Of a stretch of 64,000 nt of DNA, positions 22,800-34,185 are shown in pieces. The position numbers and the translations under genes are program-made. This stretch comes from Symsagittifera roscoffensis (lineage: Eukaryota > Xenacoelomorpha > Acoela > Convolutidae): NCBI RefSeq assembly GCF_963678635.1, contig NC_087065.1, positions 41,169,430 to 41,233,429 on the forward strand, read 5' to 3'. The stretch's first letter is position 1. Every line of letters starts with the position of its first letter. The notes under the pieces were generated by a model. The model was not told where the DNA came from. It was given only the letters and a program-made list of their open reading frames with translations, and ran no database searches.

Positions 22800-23015
22800 C
22801 GCTTGACTAGTGCTAATTAATCGATGAAGTTGTGCTGCTGCGAGGAATCAATGATAGTCTTAGTCTCCAAATGATAACTTTTACCCTACTCGTTTCGTAA
22901 TTGACAAGATCTTGAGCAATTAAAGCTACACTAAATCCCAACTCATGGTAAAAGTAGATAGCTGCTGTGCAAGTCCAAAAAAAGTCCAATCATATCAAAA
23001 AACATGTTTAAAAAA
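22800..23015 (-). pseudogene. hydrophobic ORF in the flank, broken copy
   Basis: The minus strand begins MFFDMIGLF, then a deletion relative to the sister copy (32,538-32,759) shifts the frame. The remaining sequence matches that copy closely. It is possibly a host exon carried along in the segmental duplication. The product is not recognised. Confidence 0.3.
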
Positions 23016-23059
23016 TTTACTTTTTTTGAACATGTTCGTTTTGTTTCAATTTTCAAAGT

Positions 23060-23345
23060 CTAAGAGTATGTTTTTGCTCTTTCACACATGCTTTTTCACG
23101 ACAAAGCATGAATGAAAAAAAATCATTTGAACACTTTTCCGGGCTCTTTCATGAAAAGAATAAAAAAAGAAATCATCACTTTGCCGGTCTCTTTCACAAT
23201 TTTCTGGCATCTTTCCCTTAGAAAGAGCAAAGACATACTCTGCAACAGTTAGAACATAGTTGAAGATGGCCTCGGGAAAAAGAGCCGCCATCGGGCAGTT
23301 CGTGCCCTCAGGCAGGGCTCTTTTTCCCTCGGGCATCTTTCAACC
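23060..23345. repeat. hairpin cluster at the duplication joint
   Basis: Arms at about 23,066-23,083 and 23,219-23,238 (agtatgtttttgctctttc and its complement, one mismatch) enclose two ctctttc-rich repeats. Next to them gggaaaaagagcc (about 23,275) pairs with ggctctttttccc (about 23,318) around a GC-rich loop. It may be a small fold-back element. The joint of the segmental duplication lies exactly at its right edge. Confidence 0.6.
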
Positions 23346-23570
23346 ATGGTTGGTTTGGATCTGGAAAATGGTTGGTTTGGATCTGGGATAGTATTTGATA
23401 TTTACTGTAAGGAGTGTTTTTATTTCATGAATCATTTCTGATGTTCTGTTATCCATTCAAAATTATTTTGCTGTCTGAGAATGTCATAAAAAAGTCTTAA
23501 ATAAAGTTGCCTTTTATAGACGTGTTTACTTAAGAAGTTAGGCATTCCAAGAAACTCTTGGATTTTCTTT

Positions 23571-24812
23571 TTATTTGATGGAGGTTGAACTTTTATGATT
23601 GTGTCTTTGCAGGATTTTAATGGAGTTATCGTAATTTCTTCTATAATATGTCAAAGGAATTTTACACGGGTTAGAAAAAAATGTGACTTCTCCGGGGCTG
23701 TTTTCATGTTCTCGTTGAGTAGTATTTGATGATATTTTTCTAAGACAATAAACATTTCGTCTTTTATTTGTGATTGCATAAGAAAACATCGTCAAAAAAT
23801 GTGATTGCATTTTTTTGAGTATGAGTGGTCGGAAAATTCTACTCATGAATGCTGAGAATGCTGCTGGTCCTATGGAGATTCCATAAAAAAGTCTATCAAA
23901 TTCGAATTCTTGGTTTCCAATAACGAATTGCGTTAAACGTCGCGATTGTTCATCTAGTGGCATTTGGTTGTATGCACTATTCATGTCAGCTGTTGTTAAG
24001 TATTTTACGTTTATTTTTATGAGAACTACTTGAATTGGTTCTATGGGCCAATTACATTTAGAATCATCAATGAGGGAATTGACGTATTTTGCGTCTAAAA
24101 CGATATTTAATGATTCTCTTTTAGCTAAATTATTAACGGGATTTATGAATGTGTTACCTTTTTGTTGTTCTTCAATTTTTAATGGGGAAATAATTTCAAC
24201 TTGTTCTAGTATGTCTAGTAATCTGTTGAATTTATCTTGCAAGTGAATTGGGAATCTACGTGCTCGTTGTTTTTTGAAAATTGCGTCAGGTTTCAGAGTT
24301 AAGTGTAGTAGCGCTTTTACTTTTCCATCATCGAATTTAGATGTGGCGTAAACCATTGGGTACTTTAGAAGCAGTTTGGCCAGTTGTTCAATTTTTTTTG
24401 TGCAATTTGAGTGTTGAAAATTGAACATTGTAAGGAACTTTTGTGGTTCAGTGGTGTGATTTGATATTTGAAACGTTGGTTTAAAATAAGGTGTCTTTGT
24501 GAAATAGTCTGTGTTTCTTTTATTATCACTTAATATAATATTTATTGAAAATTGTTCATCCAGAATTGTTGATTTACATATATCTAATAGTTTTAAAATT
24601 TTAATCACTCTATATGCTATTTCTATTGTGGGAGAAACTGTTGCATTAGTTTCACAATTATCTAGAAGTCCTAGAGGGAATGTTATTTTAAATAGAGCAT
24701 TATTGTATACATGTAAGAAAATTAAATCTGAAGTTGTATTTTTCGTGTATTTGCTGGATAAGATTGTTTCTCGGAAAAATTGATGAATTGGCTTGAATTC
24801 AAGTTCTGACAT
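23571..24812 (-). pseudogene. reverse transcriptase of copy B, broken
   Basis: A 413-residue frame starts inside pol (MSELEFKPIHQFF) and covers the pre-RT segment and the palm (TTADMNSAYNQMPLDEQS, LFYGISIGPAAFSAFMS). After ILKK a one-base loss in an A run shifts the frame, so the catalytic FFDD region and the thumb are read out of frame in the last 60 residues. The TGA at the FLGH codon (near 23,655) is the same as in A. It is closely related to the A copy, with many substitutions. RNase H is cut off at the duplication joint and no integrase is present. Confidence 0.85.
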
Positions 24813-24899
24813 ATATAGTCGTTGTTTGTTCTGTTCGATGTTATGTTGATGGACTAGACTTACTGAAAAGTTATATACATATCCTGCTAATGGTTTCAG

Positions 24900-25420
24900 G
24901 TATTTTCTTTCTGGGTTATATAAAAGTTAGAATTTGGAGAAAAATGGTTGTTGTTTTCTTAATCTTTGAAAAAATATAAGTGATGTGTTTTTCATTCTCA
25001 TATATTTGTCTTTCATTTGTATTTTGCCGCTTAAAATATTAATAGTTGGAATATATTTAGTAATAAATGGTATTCCGACGATTTTGTGTTTTATATCTGT
25101 GATATGGAATGTTTGTTTGAAAGGTTTAGTTAAAAGCTTATTCTGTTCTATTGTTCGAGTGGGAACAAGGAATAATTGGATTTTTCCAAAATTAGTCAAA
25201 CTTGATCCTTATGCTGTAGCTAAAATGCTTGAGGTTTCAGAGGTTAACATTTTGGATATAGAGTTTGTATTCCATTCCATGTGGGGATGTTCATCATATA
25301 TGATTCTGCTCCTGAGTCTATTAAAAATCAATTTTGAGGTCTGGTGGTTGAAAATCTTTGCTTTTTGGAATTTGTAAGAGATCTGGGATTGTCCAAATTT
25401 TTTTTTTGGGTAGCTGTATA
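24900..25420 (-). pseudogene. protease of copy B, broken
   Basis: Frame 24,927-25,199 (starts MTNFGKIQLFLVPTRT) is the C-terminal half of the protease and linker. The active-site region lies upstream near 25,325 and reads DSGAES, intact at the triplet, but a one-base deletion in a T run just before it breaks the frame. The KIWTIP marker is at about 25,390. Confidence 0.7.
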
Positions 25421-25645
25421 ATAATTGATGTATTTTGATATATATTAATGCTGCTTGAACTATTTTTAAGTTTTTGTTCGGTATAGTCTATTATTTTTGG
25501 AGAAATATTAGGGTTTTGGAAATCATTTTCATTGTTTTGGTATTAATTCGATTCTATTGGTATTCATTTTCAATCTGAAGCATGTTTATTGAAAGTGTTT
25601 TTTCTGTTTCGCTCTCATCTTCTGTGGATTTGCATTTTAAATGAT

Positions 25646-27177
25646 TTAGTTGCAATTCTGTGTTTTCTGTGTTATCAATACCGGGAGGGTCTGATTGCGT
25701 TTCTTCATTTGATTGTACCTGGTTAATATGTCTTTGATGTTTAGGTGTACTACTTCTATAGTTTTGCTGTGAATTTTGATATTGTGTTTTATTTCTGTGC
25801 GATGATTGAGAAAATTTTTATTGTCGATTTTGATAATTTGAATTCCTATTGTGCGAATTGTCACGTGATCTATTGACATAATTATTATAGTTTGATCTAT
25901 TGTTTGAATAGTTTCGTGATCTGTTATTTTGATATTGTCAGTTCCTATTGTTTGAATTGGTTCTGTTTCTTTCATATGCGGAATTTCTAGAACGGTCGTT
26001 TGAATAATATCTATTTCGGGAGTTTGAGTCTGAACCGTTTCTGTAATAATTTGAGTGGTTACTTCTGTTTGATTTTGATCTTGAATAGTTGTTTCGATAT
26101 TGATTGTTCCAACTGTTTGATCGACTATATCTATTTTGTGAGAAATTTCGTGAAGTTCTTTGATCTGGAGAGCTTCTGCGATAGTTATATCTGAAGGGTG
26201 ATTGTTGTCTAGAGGTTTTATAGTTATCAGGAAGTGGTTTTCCTGAAATATTGTTACTGTGAATGTTTTTGTTTGGTAGATTTTGGTCTTTTTTCATGTA
26301 TTGATAAAACGATTTGTTTGGTTCTCTAAATTTTTGTGGTTTGTTCTGATTGTCTTGTTGTTTTTGTCTACATTCAGCAATGCTATGTACATATCTACGG
26401 CAATAAGTATACCAATTTTCGATAATGGTTTGCCTTTATATTTTGAGTTTTCTCGTAGATATTTAATATTTGAGTGATTTTTTTCAGCTAATTCAGTGTC
26501 AGAGTCATAATTATTATTCATTTGTGAAGTAGTACATTGGATGTTGTTTACATATTGTAATTTTAAATTATCTGTTTCGTTCAGTTTCATAGTGATTTCG
26601 GCTTGTTCTAGTTTATCTACTAGCTTTTTGAAACCTTTATCGGGTTCTCGAATTGAAGATGGATGTGATGCTCTCTTTTTTATTGCTATTTTCCGTAATT
26701 GTGTTGTTAGAGTCATCATTAGAATTTCTGTCTTTTTTGTGTCTTCATAGTCATGCGTATTAGGGGTACATGCTTTTCTTACTAATGTTCCAATTCTTAC
26801 TGCAAATTGTTTAATTGTTTCATTTGGGATTTTACGAATTTCATTGCAAAAGACTCTTTGGTGTTGTTTGTTTCTTTCAGAGTCAAAAATTTTTGAGTGA
26901 TTTTTTTCCATTCTGATTTAGTATCTAAAGGTAAAACTGAAAACCGTTTTTGGGCTGCAACATCAAGTGTGGTTTGGATTAGAGCTATGCGTCTATGTAA
27001 CCAATTTTGATGAATTGGTGTATTTACTGGTTCAAGTCCTATGTTTAAAATCAAGTTGGCTGTGACTGCATTTAAATAATCTTCTAGTGAGTGTTCGCGA
27101 ACTGTTCCTGTGAATACCACTAGTGGCTTATTTGAAGAAACAGAGGATCCACCCATAAGGTATGGATTCATAGTCAT
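25646..27177 (-). pseudogene. gag capsid, zinc knuckle and Asn/Arg/Ser tail of copy B
   Basis: The capsid-like part is split between frames 26,797-27,177 (starts MTMNPYLMGG) and 26,294-26,911 by a deletion at about 26,900. The zinc knuckle near 26,380-26,425 has Tyr for the first Cys, as in A (WYTYCRR). The Asn/Arg/Ser-rich tail is at 25,938-26,297. It is non-functional. The shared Cys-to-Tyr change shows that A and B descend from one damaged copy. Confidence 0.75.
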
Positions 27178-27197
27178 TTGTAGTCATTCTGCGGCAT

Positions 27198-28969
27198 TTG
27201 GTATTCGTGAAAAAAATGCAAGTTGGCTTTTTGCTGTTTCGTGTTGTTGTAGATAATATGTTAATGGGATTTCATTTTGCATTTGAGTTGGTTGGTAGTT
27301 TTGTGTATTTACTGGGTTTTGTGATTGAAAATTATTATTTCCTGACGTTGGGTTATGTCTTGTTTGTCGTGTTTGTTCATCTCGTGTATATGGTTCGAAA
27401 AGATCTGGTTGATAGAAAGGATCTGGTTGATCAATGTTCCATTTATTGTTTTGCTGATTTGTATTCAGTCGTTGATAATTTTGATGAAAGTATTCTTCAT
27501 CTTCTGCTTAATGTGGTTGATTCCCAGTATGGTGTTTATTTGTCATGTTTTTATTTTGTTGAAAAAATGGACAGTTTTCGCTACGGTGTACTGTAGCTCG
27601 TAGTTGATCAGCAACAAAATCCTGATCGAGAAGCTTGTTGAGGTTCAATTTGATTTTGTAATGTTAATTGATTTTGACTATTCATGTTGGGGGGTTTTTT
27701 GATTTGGATTTTGCAAAAAGTTTATAGTTATGATCTGAGAAGTTATTTTTTGTCTTTGGACTATTTGTTTATCTTGATATCGTTACTGATTTAAATGTTT
27801 GATAGTCCATTTGTGAATTCTTTGGAATAACGGAATGTTTTACCGTGGATTGTATAGTTGTTTGTGGAAATGCTGTGTTTTTGGTTTCTTGGAAATGTAA
27901 GTGTAGGATGAATAGGGGAAATGCTTTGTTGCGTTGTTGTTGGCATTGTTTCAACTATTTCTTCATTTTTGAATTGTGATGGAGTTTGAATATCTTGTTG
28001 TTTAAGGTTTATTGTTCCGTTTAAACTTTCTTGATCAATAAATGTAGAATTGAATCTATTGTTTCCTGTTCTGTCAGTGAATTTTGAAGTGTAGTTTAAA
28101 GGTGTTGCATCAATAGTAAGTGGAGTTATTCTACTACAATCTCTATTGATGAAAACTGCGGCAACTACTTGACTTGATATTTCAGTTGGTATATTATTAA
28201 AAATGGATGAGACCATTCAGGGTCCCGAACAAAATCTGTTTCATCTGCCAATATAGTTTCATCGTCTGAAATTTGTGGTCGAAAACTTTTACTTGCTAGT
28301 GATATAAGATCAATCTTATGGACAAAATAATCAATTATAAACCATGTTAGTATCTTTTGTATCTTTTGTATTTAACATTTTGTGATATTTCATTACTAGT
28401 GAGGTTTTAACGGCTTGTAATTAAAAATTTTGAGAAAATACATTTTTCTTGTCTTACAGCCTTATGTCGGGATGTTTGAGTTGGTGAGTCACCTTGTGTT
28501 TCTCTTAATTCTAGTATGGATAGATAGCTATAGATGATTGAAAATACATCCTTTGTGAATATTGAATTTGCTCTTTGTGAATTTTGGTGTTATATCTTTT
28601 TTATGTAATCTGTAGAAATTTTTGAGAATTCAATATCTATATTGTCTGTTTGTATTTGATGTTTTATGTTATTTGGTTTTGATAGTGCAAATTTGATTGT
28701 ATATATACCATAATGTGATGTGAGGTTACATGTATGTTTGAGATAGTGGTCAAAGATCTGTCATTTTATTTTTAAGTCAGGAAATTCTTGTTTACATGGG
28801 CAATTTCCTTTTTTCGAATAGATTTGCAATTAATTTGTAACAAAATTGTTCTTGTCCTCGGGCGGGATCGTTTTGTGGTTTTATGAAAAAATGGGAGTAT
28901 CGCGTTATCGTCAAAATTTTCGTTGTACTCGATCATGTTTTGTATTGTAAAACTGTATGTGTGTAACAC
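27198..28969 (-). pseudogene. gag N-terminal domain and linker of copy B
   Basis: Frame 27,791-28,216 is almost identical to 17,350-17,775 in A, and frame 28,772-28,969 is identical in translation to 18,329-18,526. The Gln/Pro-rich linker is at about 27,200-27,760. Stops and shifts break it at the same places as in A, so most damage predates the duplication. Confidence 0.65.
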
Positions 28970-29375
28970 TCAATATGTCTTATTGGTTGATTCCAATTAT
29001 ATAGACGTATTAGTTTAACGATATGACTTTTTATTTTGCGTTTTCCTTTCATTGATGATGGTGCTGTGGCTTCTGAATCGGAAAAAAATGTTTGGTCGTC
29101 TATCGCGTTAATTTTTTTCATCGAGTCTTTTAAACCTTGAAGTTCCTGTATTGCTTTTATTTCTGATTCAGAGACTGCGTTTCTTCGTTTTGAAAATCGT
29201 CTTTTCATATATTGTTTTTGTTTTGTTACGATTGTCTTTTTACGTGTTTGTCTTTTTGATCTAATATTTCCTTTTTTTGTCTGTGTGGTGTGATTACAAG
29301 GTCGTATTTTTCGTTTTTAATTAAGCAATTATGTAATACGATTGTTTGTTTGCTACCTAGATTTTCTCTTGACAT
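28933..29375 (-). pseudogene. ORF1 of copy B, one frameshift
   Basis: The Met codon is at 29,373-29,375, followed by SRENLGSKQTIVLHNC and KYDLVITPHRQKK. A one-base change in an A run moves the rest into the frame at 28,933-29,208, which ends with FSDSEATAPS and LYNWNQPIRHIE. Apart from that single shift it matches C ORF1 over its length. It overlaps the gag N-terminus. Confidence 0.65.
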
Positions 29376-29914
29376 AAGGTTTAGGACGATGGATGCAAAA
29401 TTTGAGGGTTAGAGTTTTTAATTTCCTAAACTGTTAGTCCTTGGTTTTTTTGTGTGGTTGTCGTGGTGAAATAGCAGTGGTAGCTTGTCGAGGTTGACGG
29501 GTTAGAGAGAGAGTATATCAATTCGTGAGAATGATTTTTTTCTCTCATGATTAAGTTTTAGTTTATGAATTTTTCGTCCTAATCTTACCTTGGGGTTGTG
29601 ATTTTGTGATCGAGGGTTGTAGAATAGCAAATCAATCCACAGGGTTCAGGTATAATAAGAATAAAAGAAGATCGTAAATACTATTTTATGACTTACTAAT
29701 TTGTTAAGGGTTTTAGCCTTGGTCATCTAAGGGGAAGGGCTCAAGTGAAGGATGAGTAACCGAAGTTGTTCACTGTTTAGCTTAATTTAAATGGTTAGTT
29801 TTTTCCAAATTTCTTTTAGTCCTGGGTCGTTGATAAGGGTTGGGTAGTGAACCGAGGTTTGAGGTCGTAAGACACTTTAAAAAATGGAAATGGGAGAAAA
29901 AAATTGTTCTGGTT

Positions 29915-30050
29915 GATCCAAGTAAAGCCTTGATGATCAATTAAAAAAAAATAATTTTAGGTTTAACTTAAATTGAAAGATTTAAGGGAAGCCTTGATGA
30001 TCTATTCATTAAAGAAAAGTGGAGTATTAAAAACAAGGATAAGTCTTGAT
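29915..30050 (-). promoter_or_regulatory. leader hairpin repeats, copy B (three copies)
   Basis: Copies lie at 29,915-29,938, 29,979-30,002 and 30,034-30,050, each with the ATCAAGGCTT...CCTTG-type inverted core on the element strand. B has one copy more than A. Confidence 0.5.
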
Positions 30051-30381
30051 AAATTTTAATTTAAAAGTTTGAGATGAAGAAAATTTAGAAGTTAATGTTT
30101 TGTTGAGATTAGTTTCTTGAATTGCCGCTGTGATGTTTTAGGTGATGAAGCTGTTATAAGAAAAATCAGTTAACTTTTGAAACTAACAAGGAATTTTGTA
30201 CTAACTAATTTTTGTTTTTTGTATTTCATAAATTATTTATTAAAAAACTTTTTTTCTACTGCCGATTTTTTGGGGGAACGACTTGTGTTCTTTTTATCAG
30301 TCGTTATTAGTATGTGTTGTGTTCTTATTATCAGGTAGTAGGTTTAGCACCAATAAAGTTGCTGAAGGGTTACTTCAAATT

Positions 30382-30582
30382 TCATGTCAGTAAATGAAAA
30401 ATTAAATTTACTACATAAATTGTTTTAAATACAAAAGTTTGTTCCGGTTTCCGTCGTACTATCATGTAGCAGAGTGGTCCGATTCCTGAGTGTCTTTCGC
30501 GCCACGATCTGGATCTTCTTTCAATACCTGTATTTCTGTTTTTTTGAAAAATTGGCTTAATTTTATTGAGACGTAGAGACAT
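30382..30582 (-). CDS. ORF0 of copy B: small Arg-rich protein just after the LTR
   Basis: An open frame of 66 residues starts MSLRLNKIKPIFQK. It has an Arg-rich middle (RRSRSWRERHSG) and ends with CYMIVRRKPEQTFVF and a hydrophobic tail. It shares MSLRLN, PIF, YMIVR and KP-QTF with C ORF0 although many bases differ, which suggests it was under protein-level selection. The function is unknown. The basic character would suit nucleic-acid binding or a nuclear signal. The start is the first Met shared by B and C. It lies about 120 bases inside the primer site. Confidence 0.45.
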   Translation of the reverse strand: MSLRLNKIKPIFQKNRNTGIERRSRSWRERHSGIGPLCYMIVRRKPEQTFVFKTIYVVNLIFHLLT

Positions 30583-30692
30583 TTCTTTTGAATTATCTTT
30601 TCCGTCGAATATTTTTGCAATTTTCCAAATGTCTTATTCTAAAATCTATTTTTTCTAAATCTAAGTGAGTTAAGGTCTTGTTCGCGACTTTT

Positions 30693-30702
30693 GGTCGCAC
30701 CA
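30693..30702 (-). promoter_or_regulatory. primer-binding site, copy B
   Basis: TGGTGCGACC on the element strand, two bases inside LTR B. Identical to A and C. Confidence 0.75.
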
Positions 30703-30704
30703 GA

Positions 30705-31082
30705 TGAGTTATGTACTATCGACTGTACTCATAGAGTAACTTCAGATAAGATACCTCGTCTGCTCATCACGCTATCTTATTTTCGGCCGGATAGATTCGT
30801 GCAACTTCTTAGTCTAATACCAATCTTAATCTTACTCTTATATCTCCTAGTCTCAATAGATCTAGTGTATGCTGGTTTATGCGAGTTAGTTCCAGAATGG
30901 GAACAACTGTATTCTAAGTTTTATTCAGAATGTTCTGGTGCGGAAACTACAAGTAGTTTCAGCACTTACAAATAAGTGAAAATGTTAGAAATGGAATATG
31001 ATTGGTTAGTTATAAATATTTTATAGTGATATTCCATCATAAATATAAATGGTCTATAAATGCTAGTTTAGAACTGGTTCCA
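30705..31082 (-). repeat. 5' LTR of copy B
   Basis: 378 bases, same ends as LTR A, followed by the same ATGA flank because the flank was duplicated too. The palindrome at 30,938-30,965 is nearly perfect (GTGCGGAAACTAC pairing with GTAGTTTCAGCAC, one mismatch). A CCAAT-like block lies at about 30,989-31,008. Confidence 0.85.
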
Positions 31083-31413
31083 ATGAGCTCGTTTCAAAAA
31101 TCAGCGACACAGCTCTGCTAAGAGTTGTCGTCACGTAACCTCTGTTCTCAGCAAAAATCATACTCACTGGAGGCAAATACTCTATAAAACCTTTCTATTG
31201 TAATACCTACTCGGTCGAATCTGGAATAAGAAGCAAAAAACTTTTCAACCTATTTCACTGAGAATATTTATGAAAACTATAAGTTTCGCCGAATTACCGC
31301 AAAGTTTTTAATGCCATTTATATCACTTCGCCCATTTTGATTACCTTTTTTGGTACTTTTTGTTGACAGAAATTATATTCAAAAACAGGCACCAAAATAT
31401 ACATAGTTCCTTT

Positions 31414-31716
31414 CAGGGCGGATTTAGGCGAAGAGGGAGCTTGGGCGCCCCCTTCAAGTCTTCGACCCCTGCCGACCCAAAGAGTGCCCCCTTGAATTAT
31501 TTTGAAGTATCCAATTTTGGCTGACGGACCCTAATACTTTTTCAAAGGTGCCTTCGACGGGCCAATATATACTTATTTTCAGGGGGAGCGTGTGCCGAAA
31601 AAAGACGTCAAAAATTGCCTCAATACGCCTAAAAATTTCCTAAAAGGACAACTCTTTGGGTCGGCAGGGGTTCAAATCCCTGAGGGGGGTCTTCCCCGCC
31701 CGTCAATCCGCTGGTG
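31414..31716. mobile_element. MITE with long inverted repeats, copy in unit 2
   Basis: Sister of the element at 21,696-21,998: same CAGGGCGGATTTAGG start and same internal ctgccgacccaaag arms. It was copied by the segmental duplication and is not an independent insertion. Confidence 0.6.
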
Positions 31717-31861
31717 ACGCACAAAAAGGTTTCTTAAAACATTATTTTGTCAACAGCCAAATACTGCTGGATTTATCCTTTCATTTTAATACTTTCTGCC
31801 ACCATTTTTCGGATTTCGAATCTTTGTCTGATTGTTGACAAAACCACGCCTTCATTTCGAG

Positions 31862-32153
31862 CAGTAGCGTGCCGAGGGGGGGGGGGGGGGGGGGTGGAGA
31901 CGTTGACCGCCTCTTAACCCCTCCCCCCTAAAAACGTGTTTTTTGGCCTAGAAATGTCTTTTTTGGCCTGTTTTTTGAAAAATTTGGCTGCGGCGCAAAA
32001 AAATTCTGATTAAATGGGGTCTTTATAGGATGTTCGGAGAGTTCGGAATATCTAATTGATCGACCCAAAAAAAAATCCGCAAAATTTTCAATTTTGTTTT
32101 TCGAAAAACCGCTCCCTCCCCTAGAAAAAACGGCCCCCTGCAGCTCGCCACTG
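31862..32153. mobile_element. hAT-like MITE, copy in unit 2
   Basis: Starts CAGTAGCGTGCCGAGGGG with a long G run, and ends with the complement of CAGTGGCGAGCTGCAG. Flanks are atttcgag and gttttgag. Sister of 22,144-22,432. Confidence 0.75.
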
Positions 32154-32537
32154 GTTTTGAGCTATTCAATTACAAAAGTCAATTTACCGTTTTGGAATGG
32201 TTCTAATTGCGGACTTTTTTACAATCTAAATTATCCTACAATAGTTTGCCTTTGATTGGAGCTCTTCTAATCATTTACCTATTTCTACTTACAACCTTCT
32301 CCAGTAGCTTGACAAAAAAAAAATAATTTTTTTTTGTCATTTTTTTTTCAAAGGGTTTGCATTTTTTATGGCATTAGTTAATTTTTGAGTTAACTGCACA
32401 CCAACTGAGTATTTTTTTGAAATCTGAAGTTTTCAGAGAAAAAAATGAATCCTCCGACGATGATCACAAACTGTAGTTTATGGTAATCATTCATCTGATT
32501 TTTTACCATTTTTATTAGTTTTAGCGCTTGACTAGTG

Positions 32538-32759
32538 CTAATTGATCGACGAAGTTGTGCTGCTGCGAGGAATCAATGATAGTCTTAGTCTCCAAATGAT
32601 AAATTTTACCCTACTTGTTTCGTAATTGACAAGATCTTGAGCAGTTAAAGCTACACTAAATCCAAACTCATGATAAAAGTAAATAGCTGCTGTGCAAGTA
32701 GCTAAAAAAAGTCCAATCATATCAAAAAACATGTTACAAAAATGTACTTTTTTGAACAT
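32538..32759 (-). CDS. short hydrophobic ORF in duplicated flank, possible host exon
   Basis: Open frame of 73 residues starting MFKKVHFCNMFF. It has a hydrophobic segment (MIGLFLATCTAAIYF, about residues 13-27), then FYHEFGFSVALTAQDL and a basic, Ser/Thr-rich tail. Its composition is less AT-driven than nearby chance frames. The sister copy (22,800-23,015) is frameshifted, so at most one copy is functional. I do not recognise a family. It could be the last exon of a membrane protein or an unrelated fragment. Confidence 0.25.
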   Translation of the reverse strand: MFKKVHFCNMFFDMIGLFLATCTAAIYFYHEFGFSVALTAQDLVNYETSRVKFIIWRLRLSLIPRSSTTSSIN

Positions 32760-32779
32760 GTTTGTTTTGTTTCAATTTT

Positions 32780-33085
32780 CAAAGTCTAAGAGCATGTTTT
32801 TGCTCTTTCACACATGTTATTTCACGACAAGGCATGAATGAAAAAAAAAGAAATAATTTGAACACTTTTCCGGGCTCTTTCATGAAAAGAATGAAAAAGA
32901 AATCATCAGTTTCGCGCACTTTTCCGGGCTCTTTCACAATTTTCTGGCATCTTCCCTTAGAAAGAGCAAAAACATACTCTGCAACAGTTAGAACATATTT
33001 GAATATGGCCCCGGGTAAAAGAGCCGCCATCGGGCACTTCGTGCCCTCAGGCCCGGCTCTTTTTCCCTCGGGCATCTTTCAGCCA
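32780..33085. repeat. hairpin cluster, copy in unit 2
   Basis: Same arrangement as 23,060-23,345: catgtttttgctctttc pairs with gaaagagcaaaaacat, followed by aaaagagcc/ggctctttt around a GC-rich loop. The open frame at 32,779-33,075 is a by-product of the ctctttc repeats. Confidence 0.6.
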
Positions 33086-34185
33086 TGTTCTAACTACTAC
33101 AAAGTTTTCTCGTTTTCACCGCATCCGTAGCAAGCTAAAAGAAAGGTAATTGGCAATGGAGAAGAGCTAAATGTGTTTCAAGTAATGGGAAAATTTCAGG
33201 CATAAGTTTTTCAAAGAAACTTAAGCCTGAAAAATCACGTTGAGTGTTCTTGTTTTCCTTCAGTGTTACTTTCAAACATCAATCAACAAAATGACCAATT
33301 TTTTAAATAATCATTTCCTTTCTCAAAATTTCCTCCGTAATTTGATTATTAGAACACATCAGATGTCTGAAAATTTTTGAATAACTTCAACTATCAAAGC
33401 GGACCATATTTTTAAAAAGGTTAAGCAAAAAAGGTTGAGCATATGGAAAAAAAAGTTGAGCGAACATATTAACAAAACGGTTGAGAAAATAAAACTAAAA
33501 CTTACGCCCGAAGACAAAATGTCTCCACAATTTCACTGGTCGGAACAGCAATATAGCTTGAGATTGGTATAATCAATACTATTTCAGTTTTTAAAGAGCC
33601 ACATACTTCGTAAAACAATTTTTGTTCCATAAACAAAAACTGTTAATTAATTCACATCATAGTGCATTTGAAAAAAAACACTCTTTTGGAAATATGCTCT
33701 CGAGTTTCGAACAAAACAGGGCTGATTTAAGTTAATGAAAAAAAATGCTGATTTAAGGTCATGAATTAAATAAAAAAAAAATGAAAAAAAAATATTTTTT
33801 CAAACACGTTTTTCTTATATTGGATAAAGATTAGACAAAAAATGAAGGGCGTAAGATTAGACAAAAAGCCCTTAGAATTTCATCAGAATCAAAGTGGTGC
33901 ATTTTTTTCTCCAAAATTCTCATCTAAAAACTTACCCCAAAAATGGGTCAATTTGGCTTTTTCAATTGATCAAGAATTACGCTGAAACTACTCTGTTAAT
34001 TGATGAGGAATGTAAATCAAAAGAAGCCTATTACGCAGCCCAACAAAGTTCTAAGAGGGTTAAATCTCCCAATTTCGGTTCAAAAGGTTATTTCGTTCTA
34101 TTAAAAAAGCTGTGTAGTTTTTTGAAACAAAAATGCATTTTCAAGCACATTTAACTCTGTCAAATATCATAAAAAATACATTTTT
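33086..34185. other. AT-rich spacer, no gene supported
   Basis: Long A runs and no repeated or motif-bearing frame. The 86-residue plus frame at 33,894-34,154 has no recognisable motif and I do not call it. Confidence 0.4.

Larger units (their letters stand above)
12922..23345 (-). repeat. tandem segmental duplication, unit 1
   Basis: From the RNase H core of element A through its 5' LTR and about 2 kb of flank. Landmarks recur about 10.44 kb away in unit 2 (for example capsid starts 16,733 and 27,171; LTR offset 9.7 kb because of the extra 754-base duplication in unit 1). At the joint the sequence atggttggtttggatctgg occurs twice, at 23,346 and about 23,368. Confidence 0.9.
23366..33085 (-). 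repeat. tandem segmental duplication, unit 2 (element copy B plus flank)
   Basis: This is a direct copy of unit 1, a few percent different. It carries the same flank right of the LTR (ATGAGCTCG onward), so the copying was at DNA level after insertion and was not a new transposition. It ends near 33,085, after the tttcagccatg sequence that corresponds to 23,340. Confidence 0.9.

Noticed and set aside
32762-33130. 122-residue plus frame and 98-residue minus frame
   Set aside because: Both follow the ctctttc/ccgggctc repeats of the hairpin cluster. The sister copy at 23.1 kb does not keep either frame.
33894-34154. 86-residue plus frame in spacer
   Set aside because: No homologue in the window and no domain. 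AT-rich spacer commonly yields frames of this size.
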